Positions 23,111 through 31,463 of a stretch of 64,000 nt of DNA are shown in pieces. Source of the stretch: Streptococcus suis (lineage in GTDB: Bacteria > Bacillota > Bacilli > Lactobacillales > Streptococcaceae); the NCBI GenBank assembly GCA_002831545.1, contig CP025095.1:1674001-1738000 (forward strand), read 5' to 3'. Under the pieces are notes generated by a model that was not told where the DNA came from, did no database searches, and worked only from the letters and a program-made list of their open reading frames with translations. Each line of letters opens with the position of its first letter. Positions within the stretch are counted from its first letter, which is position 1. The translations under genes were made by a program, and so were the position numbers.

Positions 23111-23797
23111 CTATCCTCTAGCCTCCACAGCATTTTTGGCGGCGGCTTGTTCAGCTAATTTCTTAGAGCGACCACGACCACGACCAATCACACGCTGATC
23201 AGCAGATACCTCCACTTCAAAGGTCTTATCATGGGCAGGTCCAGACTCCGCTATTACTTGATACGAAATAGCAATCTCACCATTGACCTGCAAAATTTCC
23301 TGCAAAGCAGTCTTATAGTCGGTCACGCGCTCAAAATTCCCTTTTTCTAAACGAGGAATCATGACCTTATGGATAAATTCCTCCACGGTCTTTTCCCCCT
23401 TGTCCAATAGCAGAGCTCCTAAGAACGCCTCGAAAGCATCTCCTAAAATAGTATCGCGATTTCGCCCTCCAGACTTCTCTTCCCCCTTACCAAGACGAAG
23501 AAACCGATCAAAACCACAAGCACGTGAAAAACCAGCCAATGACTCCTCACGTACAAAGGTCGAACGCAACTTGGACATCTCACCTTCGGGGCTATCAGGA
23601 TATTTTTGATAGAGATATTTGGAAATCATCAACTGGAGAACAGCGTCTCCTAAAAATTCCAAGCGCTCATTATGTGAAATTTTTAGAAGGCGATGCTCAT
23701 TGGCATAAGAAGTATGGGTAAAAGCCGTTTCTAATAAATTCAAATCCGAAAAATCAATCCCAAAATCAGCCAATAATTTTGCATGTAAATCTTTCAT
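23111..23797 (-). CDS. rnc: Ribonuclease III
   Basis: RNase III, 228 residues, cleaves double-stranded RNA in rRNA processing and mRNA decay. The signature [14 protein letters not shown] near residues 43-56 and the downstream [13 protein letters not shown] give the metal-binding acidic residues. The C-terminal dsRNA-binding domain starts at [11 protein letters not shown] (near 160) and ends [15 protein letters not shown]. It is the first gene of the operon; the promoter is the extended -10 at 23856-23864. Confidence 0.97.
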   Translation of the reverse strand: MKDLHAKLLADFGIDFSDLNLLETAFTHTSYANEHRLLKISHNERLEFLGDAVLQLMISKYLYQKYPDSPEGEMSKLRSTFVREESLAGFSRACGFDRFLRLGKGEEKSGGRNRDTILGDAFEAFLGALLLDKGEKTVEEFIHKVMIPRLEKGNFERVTDYKTALQEILQVNGEIAISYQVIAESGPAHDKTFEVEVSADQRVIGRGRGRSKKLAEQAAAKNAVEARG

Positions 23798-23855
23798 CTA
23801 TATGCTCCTTTCTAACTTAAACGAAATAGATGGTTTACATTTACTCCGTCCTAAC

Positions 23856-23864
23856 ATTATACCA
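23856..23864 (-). promoter_or_regulatory. Extended -10 promoter of the rnc-smc operon
   Basis: TGGTATAAT on the minus strand, 59 nt before the rnc ATG. A TTGACA lies 24 nt upstream, too far to be its -35. Confidence 0.65.
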
Positions 23865-23932
23865 TATTTTCCACTGGACTTCTCTTGTCAACTAAGTTTC
23901 AGCCGGCACCTCTCCACATCTTTTTGCAAACA

Positions 23933-23961
23933 TTTACATATTCATCAGATTTCGATAAAAT
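23933..23961 (+). promoter_or_regulatory. Promoter of the acyltransferase gene
   Basis: TTTACA (23933-23938), 17-nt spacer, TAAAAT (23956-23961). Transcription would start near 23968, which excludes the upstream start codon at 23885 and supports the start at 23987. Confidence 0.65.
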
Positions 23962-23986
23962 AGAAGAAAAAAAGAAAAACGTTAGC

Positions 23987-24994
23987 ATGCAAAATAAGAC
24001 AAAACCACTCAATACATCACTACTCTCCCTCATCCAGTTCATCGGAGCCATTCTCGTTATCGCCCTCCATTGCCGCAGGTTATTTGAAGCAGACCAGCTC
24101 CACTTCATCCAAAAATCAATCTTTAGCCGCATGGTCGTTCCCTACTTCATGGTCACAGCCAGCTTCTTCCTCAGACGCAACTACCCCAGCCTCTCCAAAC
24201 TATACCTCATCCGCTACAGCAAACAATACTTGACCTGGTCCGCCCTCTACCTGCCCTTCTACCTCTTCTACCTAACACTCCAAGAAATCCCCCTCCCCTA
24301 CTATCCCCTCGCACTCCTAGTCGGCCTGACCTACACCGGCACCAGCTACCAACTCTGGTACATGCCCGCCTTCTTGCTAGGACTTGTCCTCGTCCATTTT
24401 TCCTTGGAGAAATGGGGCTGGCGCATCACAGCTTGTCTAGCCTGCCTTCTCTATCTCCTAGGCTCAGTCGAAACCTACTCCTCCTACCTGGCAGAATCGG
24501 CTTTACTGACCGCATTTGACAGCTACAAAACCTTCTTTTTCACCAGCCGCAACGGCCTCTTCTACGCACCGATTTTTGTCCTGACAGGCTTTTATCTAGC
24601 CGACAAACTCAATCACCCCATTTTCCAATACCGACAAAAAAACAAACTACTTGTCTGCACAGCCCTTTTAGCCTTTGAAGCCACTATCATCTATCTCAAT
24701 CAGGGCTACGACAAGAACTTTCTATTTAGCCTGATTCCATTCACAGCCTATCTAGTCGCCTGGACCCTAACCACAGACCTCTTCCGCCAGAAAAAATTCC
24801 AATTTCTAAAAGAATACGCCAGCTATTATTATTTTATCCATGTTATCCCAGTCGAAATCAGCTTTTTCTTCCTAGAAACTAGTTCCCTGACCAAAATACA
24901 GCAAGGTTGGTTAGTCTTCCTTATCACCATCATCACTTGCCAACTGCTCAGCTGGTTAATCATTAATACTCAAAGAAAATCAAAAACAGACTAG
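23987..24994 (+). CDS. Acyltransferase family 3 membrane protein
   Basis: A polytopic membrane protein of 335 residues with about ten helices, resembling acyltransferase 3 (OatA/VanT N-terminal) proteins that transfer acyl groups to surface sugars. The features seen are LIQFIGAILVIALHCRR near the start, the VPYFMVTASFFLRR segment after it, and a late FIHVIPVEI helix. I chose MQNKTKPL at 23987 because the promoter lies upstream of it and downstream of the earlier ATG. Codon use is unusually C-rich (many CTC, ACC, TAC), unlike neighbouring genes. The last eight residues (TQRKSKTD) and the stop codon come from a RUP-like repeat, so the C-terminus has been replaced. The acceptor is unknown. Confidence 0.8.
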   Translation: MQNKTKPLNTSLLSLIQFIGAILVIALHCRRLFEADQLHFIQKSIFSRMVVPYFMVTASFFLRRNYPSLSKLYLIRYSKQYLTWSALYLPFYLFYLTLQEIPLPYYPLALLVGLTYTGTSYQLWYMPAFLLGLVLVHFSLEKWGWRITACLACLLYLLGSVETYSSYLAESALLTAFDSYKTFFFTSRNGLFYAPIFVLTGFYLADKLNHPIFQYRQKNKLLVCTALLAFEATIIYLNQGYDKNFLFSLIPFTAYLVAWTLTTDLFRQKKFQFLKEYASYYYFIHVIPVEISFFFLETSSLTKIQQGWLVFLITIITCQLLSWLIINTQRKSKTD

Positions 24995-25175
24995 CTCCAA
25001 CAGTCTGGGAATAGACTGTTGGAGGTCGGAAATTAGACGAACTTGGTTCGTGACCGTAAGATGCGGATAGAACACTGTTCCTTATTATATTTCAAGGGAA
25101 CAGGCTGAAAAGATCCACTGGACCTTTTCACTCATCAAATCAAGTCAACAACGTCTGATTTTGATTTTCGAAGAA
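24969..25175. mobile_element. RUP-like repeat element (about 207 bp, TA-flanked)
   Basis: The left end (CTCAAAGAAAATCAAAAACAGAC region, from 24969) and right end (GTCTGATTTTGATTTTCGAAG, ending near 25175) form an imperfect inverted repeat, flanked by TA (24967-24968, 25176-25177). These ends resemble the pneumococcal RUP element, thought to be moved by IS630-type transposase. It holds the internal hairpin CCAACAGTCT/AGACTGTTGG and the inverted motif CGAACTTGGTTCG. It contains no gene, but supplies the stop of the acyltransferase. Confidence 0.75.
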
Positions 25176-25187
25176 TATAAGCACAAA

Positions 25188-25222
25188 AGAACCTTGTAAG
25201 ACTTAACTTACAAGGCTTTTTT
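25188..25222. terminator. Bidirectional terminator
   Basis: Perfect 9-bp stem CCTTGTAAG/CTTACAAGG (25192-25200 and 25207-25215) with a 6-nt loop. The plus strand has a strong T run, the minus strand a weaker one. It serves the acyltransferase and the ArsR-type regulator gene. Confidence 0.8.
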
Positions 25223-26261
25223 ACAAATCAAAATCCTCTTTCAACTTATCAATCACCTGTAGGAGCAGGTCACGATTGACACTGTATTTGACATTCTTGT
25301 CTTTAGCATTAAAGAGAAGCAGGTCGCCGTTAATCAGTTTCTGGGTGTGGAAAGACACTGCCGCCCCTGTAATAGCCAGGCGTTCTGCAATGTCCTTGCT
25401 CTTGGCATGAGGCTTGGTCAGCTCCACCAAGACCTGATAGCGCGTGCTGTCGCTGATGACTTTAAGAGCCGTTGTCAAATCATCCAGATCCAGCTCGTCA
25501 TTTGACAGCATAATCTGATCAATTCGACAGGAAGCTAAAAGAGCGACTTTCATATAGTCAAATTGTTCATTGCCATAATAAGCAAACCAATAATTCCACG
25601 GACTGAGAACGAAGAATTGAGCATTTTCAACACTCAAAGCATCCAAGCTAGTCATGGACAACCGCTTGGACTCTTGATAGAGTTTTTCAATGTCAAATTC
25701 ATGAGCAAATTTTTCACGCTCCGCCCTTGCCAGCTCAAAATAGGGCTGATAGATTGGGAGCAGCTTATCCAAGAGATGGACAGACCGCTGAACTGTTTCC
25801 AAAGGATTGCGAATAGCCAGTGACCAGTACCACTTATCTGCCGGCTTTTTATCCGTTTTTTCCAAGAGTTCCATGAGGCTAAGGGTCTTCTCACGATGTC
25901 CGTCATTTTCAGACGCCAACATGGTTCGCATGGCATCTTCTACTTCTTCTTGAGACAGCTTTAAAATCAATTGACAAGCTTCCTTGACTGTCTTAGGATC
26001 CTGTCCTTGATCCAAGAGGTAGAAATACAAGGTGTGCAGGATTGTAAAGATATGTCCCCAGACAAAGACCTCATTAACCTCCTGACGATAATCCGCCAGT
26101 TTTTCCTCTATTTCATCTCGAATGTCCAAGGCATCTTTGAGAATGTCTTTTTCTTTTTGTGAAAAATCCGCCTCAAACGGCTCCTCACGCTCCTTGACAA
26201 TCAAGGGAATAAAGAACTTTTCAACAATCTCGCTTCTATAATCTCGGTAATCTAATTTCAT
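25221..26261 (-). CDS. ArsR-type transcriptional regulator with long N-terminal domain
   Basis: A 346-residue protein whose last 90 residues form a winged helix of the ArsR type (ALKVISDSTRYQVLVEL, then DIAERLAITGAAVSFHTQKL as the recognition part). The first 250 residues are largely helical and of unknown function, presumably a ligand-sensing domain; they begin MKLDYRDYRSEIVEKFF. It lies 11 nt after an MFS transporter gene on the same strand, so it probably controls that transporter. A long palindrome at the transporter promoter is the likely operator. Confidence 0.82.
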   Translation of the reverse strand: MKLDYRDYRSEIVEKFFIPLIVKEREEPFEADFSQKEKDILKDALDIRDEIEEKLADYRQEVNEVFVWGHIFTILHTLYFYLLDQGQDPKTVKEACQLILKLSQEEVEDAMRTMLASENDGHREKTLSLMELLEKTDKKPADKWYWSLAIRNPLETVQRSVHLLDKLLPIYQPYFELARAEREKFAHEFDIEKLYQESKRLSMTSLDALSVENAQFFVLSPWNYWFAYYGNEQFDYMKVALLASCRIDQIMLSNDELDLDDLTTALKVISDSTRYQVLVELTKPHAKSKDIAERLAITGAAVSFHTQKLINGDLLLFNAKDKNVKYSVNRDLLLQVIDKLKEDFDL

Positions 26262-26272
26262 ACGTATACTTT

Positions 26273-27544
26273 CTAAGCTTTAACAACTACTTCATTTTTA
26301 GGCCTACGCCCCACAAGAATAGTATAGCTTACTAGTCCCACAGAAAGCAAGAGGAAGATGAGAGAAATACTTGTCGCAGAAAGCACCGTCACCATAAGAG
26401 CAACCAAGGCTTGACCAGCTACCATACCAATCTGGCAGAAAGAATCAATCCCACCACCGACAGTTGCCAATTTATCCTCCGGCAATTCATTCATAACCAG
26501 AGCACTCATTTTTGGATTGAAAATTCCCAGTGTCACTGCCGTTACGAAGATCACTGCCAATACTACATAGATGTTGTGAAGAAAGAAACCTGAGAAAAGT
26601 AAAACAGGCATAAGAGTAGAGAACTTGAGGAGGTTGACCAAGCTAACATTTTTGAAAAGAGCCATACCGATACTTGACCCCAAGATACTACCAACTGAGA
26701 AGAGAATGGAAATCAGAGCCACCGTTGTCCCCGCATTGACAATCACAAAGTCTGAAAAGTCCTTCATATTAAGAATTGCTAATGGTGAGAGGGCAGTAAA
26801 AATCGCATTCAAGCTTGCAATGGTAATAATTGACGCTTTGAGAACTGGAATATTCTGCACAGCTTGGTAGGAATCTTTGATACTCTGACCAATTCCCTTG
26901 ATAAGTCCTGCTTCTGTTTCGGTTTGTTCAACTTCTTGGATAGGACTCTCTTTCAACAACTTGGCAAAAGCTGGACGCAAACCTGCCATAATCGCAAGAC
27001 TGACCAAGAAGGTCCCAGCGTTGAAGAAGGCTAGGTTTTGATAGGACATAAATCCGATCAGGATGGCACCACTGGCTTGGAAGGCAATTTGCAAGAGATT
27101 TTTAACAGTCATTTTAAAAGCCATAGCTGTTTCACGGTCTTCAGCAGCCACAACCCGCAAGCTGACTGGCATATAGAGACCGTTTTCGTATTGACCAGCA
27201 AGGTCAGACAGGAAGTTGATGACGCAGACCACTGCCACAACCCACAGGGCTGGGGTAAATCCCATCAAGAAACCAACAAGGGCATACAAACCAACACGGA
27301 TCACAAGGGTAGCTAGAATGGTATCCAGTTTATTTTTAGTCTTGTCCGCCCAGATTCCTATGAAGAGGCCTGCCAAAATCGGCAAGGTTTCAGAAGCGGT
27401 AATCATGGCCAGAGCAAATTTGGTATCTGGAAGTAGCAAGACATAGTTCATCAGTGCTAGATAGTAAAGCGTATCGCCAAAGTTAGAAATCAAGTCCGCT
27501 ACAAAGCTGGACAGGAACAATTTATTGTTGACTAGTTTTTTCAT
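26273..27544 (-). CDS. MFS transporter, likely drug or metabolite exporter
   Basis: A 423-residue major facilitator with about twelve membrane helices. The first helices contain SFVADLISNFGDTLYYLAL and the loop IGIWADKTKNKLDTIL, similar to macrolide-efflux-like MFS proteins. A charged cytoplasmic loop (KLLKESPIQEVEQTETEAG) separates the halves near residue 200. It has SD AAAAGGAG and its own promoter, and precedes the ArsR-type regulator in the same operon, an arrangement typical of inducible efflux. Substrate unknown. Confidence 0.88.
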   Translation of the reverse strand: MKKLVNNKLFLSSFVADLISNFGDTLYYLALMNYVLLLPDTKFALAMITASETLPILAGLFIGIWADKTKNKLDTILATLVIRVGLYALVGFLMGFTPALWVVAVVCVINFLSDLAGQYENGLYMPVSLRVVAAEDRETAMAFKMTVKNLLQIAFQASGAILIGFMSYQNLAFFNAGTFLVSLAIMAGLRPAFAKLLKESPIQEVEQTETEAGLIKGIGQSIKDSYQAVQNIPVLKASIITIASLNAIFTALSPLAILNMKDFSDFVIVNAGTTVALISILFSVGSILGSSIGMALFKNVSLVNLLKFSTLMPVLLFSGFFLHNIYVVLAVIFVTAVTLGIFNPKMSALVMNELPEDKLATVGGGIDSFCQIGMVAGQALVALMVTVLSATSISLIFLLLSVGLVSYTILVGRRPKNEVVVKA

Positions 27545-27585
27545 AAGAAACTCCTTTTAATAAAATTAAATATTTGTTTAATCTT

Positions 27586-27613
27586 ATTTTACACTTTATT
27601 TCAATAAAGTCAA
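27586..27613 (-). promoter_or_regulatory. Promoter of the MFS transporter
   Basis: TTGACT (27608-27613), 16-nt spacer, TAAAAT (27586-27591) on the minus strand. The -35 overlaps the end of a 29-bp palindrome (27612-27640). Confidence 0.6.
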
Positions 27614-27640
27614 TATTTAATTTTATAAAAATTAAATATT
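27612..27640. promoter_or_regulatory. 29-bp palindrome, probable operator
   Basis: Two perfect 13-bp arms (AATATTTAATTTT and its complement) separated by ATA. It touches the -35 of the MFS promoter and lies 42 bp upstream of the -35 of the DUF1846 gene on the other strand, so a repressor here could affect both. The ArsR-type protein is the obvious candidate. Confidence 0.6.
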
Positions 27641-27681
27641 TTTTAAGCAATTGTTTAATTTTTGTTCTATCTGACTTTTTC

Positions 27682-27710
27682 TTGACAAGATTAGCACAGT
27701 TTGTTATAGT
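27682..27710 (+). promoter_or_regulatory. Promoter of the DUF1846 gene leader
   Basis: TTGACA (27682-27687), 17-nt spacer, TATAGT (27705-27710): near consensus, the best promoter on the plus strand of this window. Expected start near 27717. Confidence 0.85.
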
Positions 27711-27716
27711 ATTGTT

Positions 27717-27777
27717 CGGGCACCTCTTTTGAGAGGTCGGAGAAAAGGCTCCCTAGTTTTAGGGAGCTATTTTTTGT
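27717..27777 (+). ncRNA. Short structured leader or small RNA with intrinsic terminator
   Basis: Between the promoter and the DUF1846 gene lie two hairpins: ACCTCT-TTTG-AGAGGT (27731-27746) and GCTCCCTA-GTTT-TAGGGAGC (27750-27769), the second followed by TATTTTTTG, a classic terminator. GGAG between them can pair with CTCC of the terminator arm, an alternative fold that would prevent termination. It could be an attenuator or a 60-nt small RNA; CACCTC could also pair with a Shine-Dalgarno. I do not match it to a known riboswitch class. Confidence 0.6.
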
Positions 27778-27815
27778 TTTCCCTGAGATTAATACACATT
27801 TGGAGGACATATTTG

Positions 27816-29303
27816 ATGAAGAAAATCGCATTTGATTCAACTAAATATTTGAATTTGCAACGTGACCATATTTTAGAGCGTATTGCTCAGTTTGAAGGCA
27901 AGCTCTATATGGAATTTGGTGGAAAAATGTTGGAAGATTTCCACGCAGCCCGTGTTTTACCTGGCTATGAACCAGATAATAAAATCAAACTCCTCCAAGA
28001 GTTAAAAGACCAAGTAGAAATCGTCATCGCCATCAATGCCAGCAATATCGAGCATTCTAAGGCACGCGGCGACCTAGGTATTTCTTACGACCAAGAAGTC
28101 TTCCGCTTGATTGATACATTTAATGATATTGATATTTACGTTGGTTCTGTCGTCATTACCCAATACCGCAACCAACCAGCTGCAGACACCTTCCGCAAGC
28201 AGTTGGAAAAACATGGTATCAAATCCTATCTCCACTACCCAATCAAGGGCTATCCTTCTGATATCGACCACATCATTTCACCAGAAGGTATGGGCAAAAA
28301 TGACTACATTGAAACTAGTCGCAACCTCGTCGTTGTCACCGCACCTGGACCTGGTTCAGGTAAATTGGCGACTTGTATCTCCCAACTTTACCACGACCAA
28401 TTGCATGGCGTAACATCAGGCTATGCCAAGTTTGAAACCTTCCCAGTGTGGAACTTACCACTCCACCATCCCGTTAACTTGGCCTATGAAGCAGCGACTG
28501 CTGACCTGGACGACCTCAACATGATCGACCCCTTCCACCTGCAAACTTACGGCAAAACAGCGGTCAACTACAACCGTGACATCGAGGTCTTCCCTGTCCT
28601 CAACCGTACCTTTGAACGTATTTTGAACAAATCACCATACGCCTCACCGACAGACATGGGCGTTAACATGGTGGGCTATTCCATCGTTGATGAAGAAGCT
28701 GCTATTGAGGCTTCCAAGCAAGAAATTATCCGCCGCTACTACCAGACCTTGGTTGATTTCAAAGCAGAGCGGGTTGGTGAGCAAGCAGTTAAAAAGATTG
28801 AACTCCTCATGAATGAAGTCGGTGTGACACCAGCAGATCGTAAGGTTGTTATCGCTGCGCGCGAAAAAGCGGAGCTGACAACTAGCCCTGCCCTTGCTAT
28901 TCAGTTGCCAACTGGAGAGATTGTAACAGGTAAGACATCCGACCTCCTCAAGCCAACTGCAACTGTCCTTCTCAATGCCATCAAGCAAATTGCTAACATC
29001 GATGATGAAACACTTCTCATCGAACCAAACTACATCCGTCCAATTCAAGAATTGAAGGCAGATTATCTGGATAAGACCAATACACGACTTGATGCAAGTG
29101 AGATTCTTAACGCCCTTGCCATCACTGCACAGGATAGCCCTGTCGCTACACAAGCAATGAAAGAATTGGGCAAATTAAATGGTAGCGAAGCACACTCGAC
29201 TGTTATCCTTTCTGATGAAGACAAGAGCGTCCTTCGTAAACTAGGCATCAATCTTACCTTTGACCCTATCTACCAACACAATAAGTTTTATCAAGCTAAA
29301 TAA
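27816..29303 (+). CDS. DUF1846 family protein
   Basis: A 495-residue soluble protein of the DUF1846 (UPF0371) family, conserved in Firmicutes and structurally studied but without a settled reaction. It begins [19 protein letters not shown] with an ideal SD (TTGGAGGA, 8 nt). Near residue 175 there is a P-loop-like stretch [20 protein letters not shown], and later the motif [20 protein letters not shown]. The upstream frame of 29 more codons runs through the leader terminator and is not used. Followed by a terminator at 29313. Confidence 0.88.
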   Translation: MKKIAFDSTKYLNLQRDHILERIAQFEGKLYMEFGGKMLEDFHAARVLPGYEPDNKIKLLQELKDQVEIVIAINASNIEHSKARGDLGISYDQEVFRLIDTFNDIDIYVGSVVITQYRNQPAADTFRKQLEKHGIKSYLHYPIKGYPSDIDHIISPEGMGKNDYIETSRNLVVVTAPGPGSGKLATCISQLYHDQLHGVTSGYAKFETFPVWNLPLHHPVNLAYEAATADLDDLNMIDPFHLQTYGKTAVNYNRDIEVFPVLNRTFERILNKSPYASPTDMGVNMVGYSIVDEEAAIEASKQEIIRRYYQTLVDFKAERVGEQAVKKIELLMNEVGVTPADRKVVIAAREKAELTTSPALAIQLPTGEIVTGKTSDLLKPTATVLLNAIKQIANIDDETLLIEPNYIRPIQELKADYLDKTNTRLDASEILNALAITAQDSPVATQAMKELGKLNGSEAHSTVILSDEDKSVLRKLGINLTFDPIYQHNKFYQAK

Positions 29304-29312
29304 CCAAATCCT

Positions 29313-29345
29313 GTTCTAATCTCATTTTGAGGTTAGAACTTTTTT
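29313..29345 (+). terminator. Terminator of the DUF1846 gene
   Basis: GTTCTAA/TTAGAAC stem with inner TCA/TGA pairs and a run of six Ts. Confidence 0.8.
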
Positions 29346-29378
29346 CGTGAATGAATGATTGCCAGTACGTAAGTAAAA

Positions 29379-29823
29379 GAGGCTGGGACAAAAGTCCTGG
29401 CCTCCTTAGTTTTTTTCAATAGTTAAACTTGACGCAGTGGTTGAGTGGGCTCTAATTAGGGAGTGGGAAAGAACTCGACCAGTTTAAAAAGAGTTCGTCA
29501 ACAATTTTTCGTTTTAAGTTGTTGAGCTGAAACAGTCTATCCCCAGACTGTTTCACTCCCACCCCCACACAGCTCAAACTGTCTGGGAGACAGTTTGAGG
29601 TTGGAGATGAAGCGAACTCTGTTCGCATCAGTCGTATAGGTCAGATTTGGAGTGTGAAACACGAACAAATCTGCCAATCAACCACTGCGCTGAGATGTTG
29701 ACACGAACTCTGAGAAGCGAGGCTGGACTTTCTGCCCAGCCTCTTTACAGCCCTACTCAACTGTGCGGGGGTGGCTAACGACTCATCGAACCCTGCGGGT
29801 TACCGATTTTTGTCCCACTCCCT
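29379..29823. repeat. Composite hairpin-rich repeat, about 445 bp, no gene
   Basis: The stretch between DUF1846 and gapN has no coding potential. Its ends are inverted (CTGGGACAAAAGT at the left, TTTTTGTCCCA at the right). Inside are a hairpin GAGGCTGGGAC/GTCCTGGCCTC, a long-range inverted pair CGCAGTGGTTGA (near 29435) and TCAACCACTGCG (near 29678), paired AAACAGTCTATC/CCAGACTGTTTC, and AAACTGTCT/AGACAGTTT. The part around 29573-29630 (AGTCTGGGA to CGAACTCTGTTCG) resembles the interior of the RUP-like repeat at 24969. Probably an intergenic element of the S. suis type, several units fused. Confidence 0.7.
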
Positions 29824-29830
29824 TATTATT

Positions 29831-31255
29831 TTATTGAACGTCAAATACCACTGACTTCACTTTCGTCATCGCTTCGATACTGTAACGGATACCTTGTACA
29901 CCTGCTCCCGAACCCTTGACACCCAAGAACGGGAAGTTATCTGGACCACGTTGGGTCTTGGCATTGATATGAACCGTACCAACTTCTAATTTAGAAGCAA
30001 AATCAAAAGCAAATGGATAGTTGCTTGTAAAGATAGAAGATTGAAGACCATACTCAGACTGGTTACACAATTCCAACATTTCATCCAATGATGAAATACG
30101 AATAATTGGAAGAACTGGTCCAAATGGTTCTTCCCAAGCAATTTCCATATCTGGTGTAACATGGTCAAGAAGGGTTGGCCAAATCAAGTTTTTCTCACGT
30201 TTGTATGGTGTCAATTCCGTTGCACCTTTAGCCTGAGCATCTCTAACCAGACCTTCAATAAATTCTGCTGATTGTTCGTCAATAACTGGCGTAATGTCCT
30301 TGTTCTCAAATGGATCACCGACAGTCAATTTCTCAACTTCTGCTTTCAACTTCGCAGCCAATTCATCAGCTACAGAATCCATAACAAGAACACGCTTAAT
30401 AGCAGTACAACGTTGACCTGAATAGCTGTAGGCACCACTTACAATTTCTTTTGCAGTGTGGTCCAAATCCGCATCTTCCATAACAACTGCTGCATCCTTA
30501 CCACCCAATTCAAGCATGATTGGACGAATACCTGCCAATTTACCAACTTTTTGTCCAATTGGTGTTGAACCTGTAAAGTTAATGAAGTTAACTTCTGGGT
30601 GTTCGATGATGTAGTCTCCAATTTCTGAACCACGACCTGTAATTGTATTGAAGACACCCGCTGGGATTCCTGCATCTGCGAAAGCTTCTGCCAACAATAG
30701 ACCAGAAATAGAACCCTGTGTTGGTGGTTTAAACATAACCACGTTTCCTCCGATTAGAGCCGGAGCAATCTTCGAAGCAGACAAGTTTACAGGGTAGTTG
30801 TACGGTGCAATTGCCAATACGATACCTACCGGTTCACGACGAACCAAAGAAACCTTTGACTTAGCAGTTGGCTCGTAGGTTCCACCCTCTAATGATGAAC
30901 CATAAACACGCAAGCCTTCTTCAGCAGCAAAACGAATGAGGTGGGCAGAACGATCCACTTCTCCGATGGAAGCCTTGATCCCTTTCGAAACTTCTTTAGC
31001 TAAAATTTCACCGATTGCATCTTTACGTTCTTCCAAAATATTGGCAGCTTTGTGCAAATATTGAGCACGTTCAAATGCTGACAAGGCACGCCAAGCAGGT
31101 AATGCCTTTCTAGCAGCATCCATCGCCTGATCAACTTCTTCTTTTGACATAGCAGGTACTGTACCTAGTTTTTCTTGATTAATCGGTGAGTGAATCGCGA
31201 TTGATTTTTCTGATCCAACCCAAGAACCGTTAATATAATTATTATACGCCTTCAT
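29831..31255 (-). CDS. gapN: NADP-dependent non-phosphorylating glyceraldehyde-3-phosphate dehydrogenase
   Basis: GapN oxidises glyceraldehyde-3-phosphate directly to 3-phosphoglycerate, giving NADPH without ATP; it is a main NADPH source in streptococci. The 474-residue aldehyde dehydrogenase has the catalytic Glu in LELGGKDAAVV near residue 250 and the catalytic Cys in YSGQRCTAIKR near 284. The start at 31255 (MKAYNNYINGSWV) has SD AAAGGAGG; a longer frame has none. It is monocistronic, with a promoter at 31284-31312. Confidence 0.97.
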   Translation of the reverse strand: MKAYNNYINGSWVGSEKSIAIHSPINQEKLGTVPAMSKEEVDQAMDAARKALPAWRALSAFERAQYLHKAANILEERKDAIGEILAKEVSKGIKASIGEVDRSAHLIRFAAEEGLRVYGSSLEGGTYEPTAKSKVSLVRREPVGIVLAIAPYNYPVNLSASKIAPALIGGNVVMFKPPTQGSISGLLLAEAFADAGIPAGVFNTITGRGSEIGDYIIEHPEVNFINFTGSTPIGQKVGKLAGIRPIMLELGGKDAAVVMEDADLDHTAKEIVSGAYSYSGQRCTAIKRVLVMDSVADELAAKLKAEVEKLTVGDPFENKDITPVIDEQSAEFIEGLVRDAQAKGATELTPYKREKNLIWPTLLDHVTPDMEIAWEEPFGPVLPIIRISSLDEMLELCNQSEYGLQSSIFTSNYPFAFDFASKLEVGTVHINAKTQRGPDNFPFLGVKGSGAGVQGIRYSIEAMTKVKSVVFDVQ

Positions 31256-31283
31256 TTTTTCCTCCTTTGAGTATAATGTGATT

Positions 31284-31312
31284 ATTGTAACATATTGAAC
31301 CTGGTTTCGCAA
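31284..31312 (-). promoter_or_regulatory. gapN promoter
   Basis: TTGCGA (31307-31312), 17-nt spacer, TACAAT (31284-31289) with a TG just before it, on the minus strand. Confidence 0.65.
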
Positions 31313-31417
31313 TAATTTTTTGAAAATTTCAAATTTTCTTTCAAATTAATTTCAATCTTCAAAGTATTTTAAGCCGAATATCTCAAAAAATATATAGTAC
31401 TCAATGCTGGAGCATAC

Positions 31418-31453
31418 AAAAAAGTTTGAAGTAGTTTATCTACTCCAAACTTT
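31418..31453 (-). terminator. ptsHI terminator
   Basis: Stem AAAGTTTGGAGTAG/CTACTTCAAACTTT with one mismatch, 5-nt loop and a T run on the minus strand, just after the ptsI stop codon. Confidence 0.85.
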
Positions 31454-31463
31454 AAATTTCTTA

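Noticed and set aside
27640..27665. CiaR direct repeat (TTTAAG-N5-TTTAAG) for a csRNA
   Set aside because: The second half-site has two mismatches and the pair lies upstream of a good -35 instead of replacing it.
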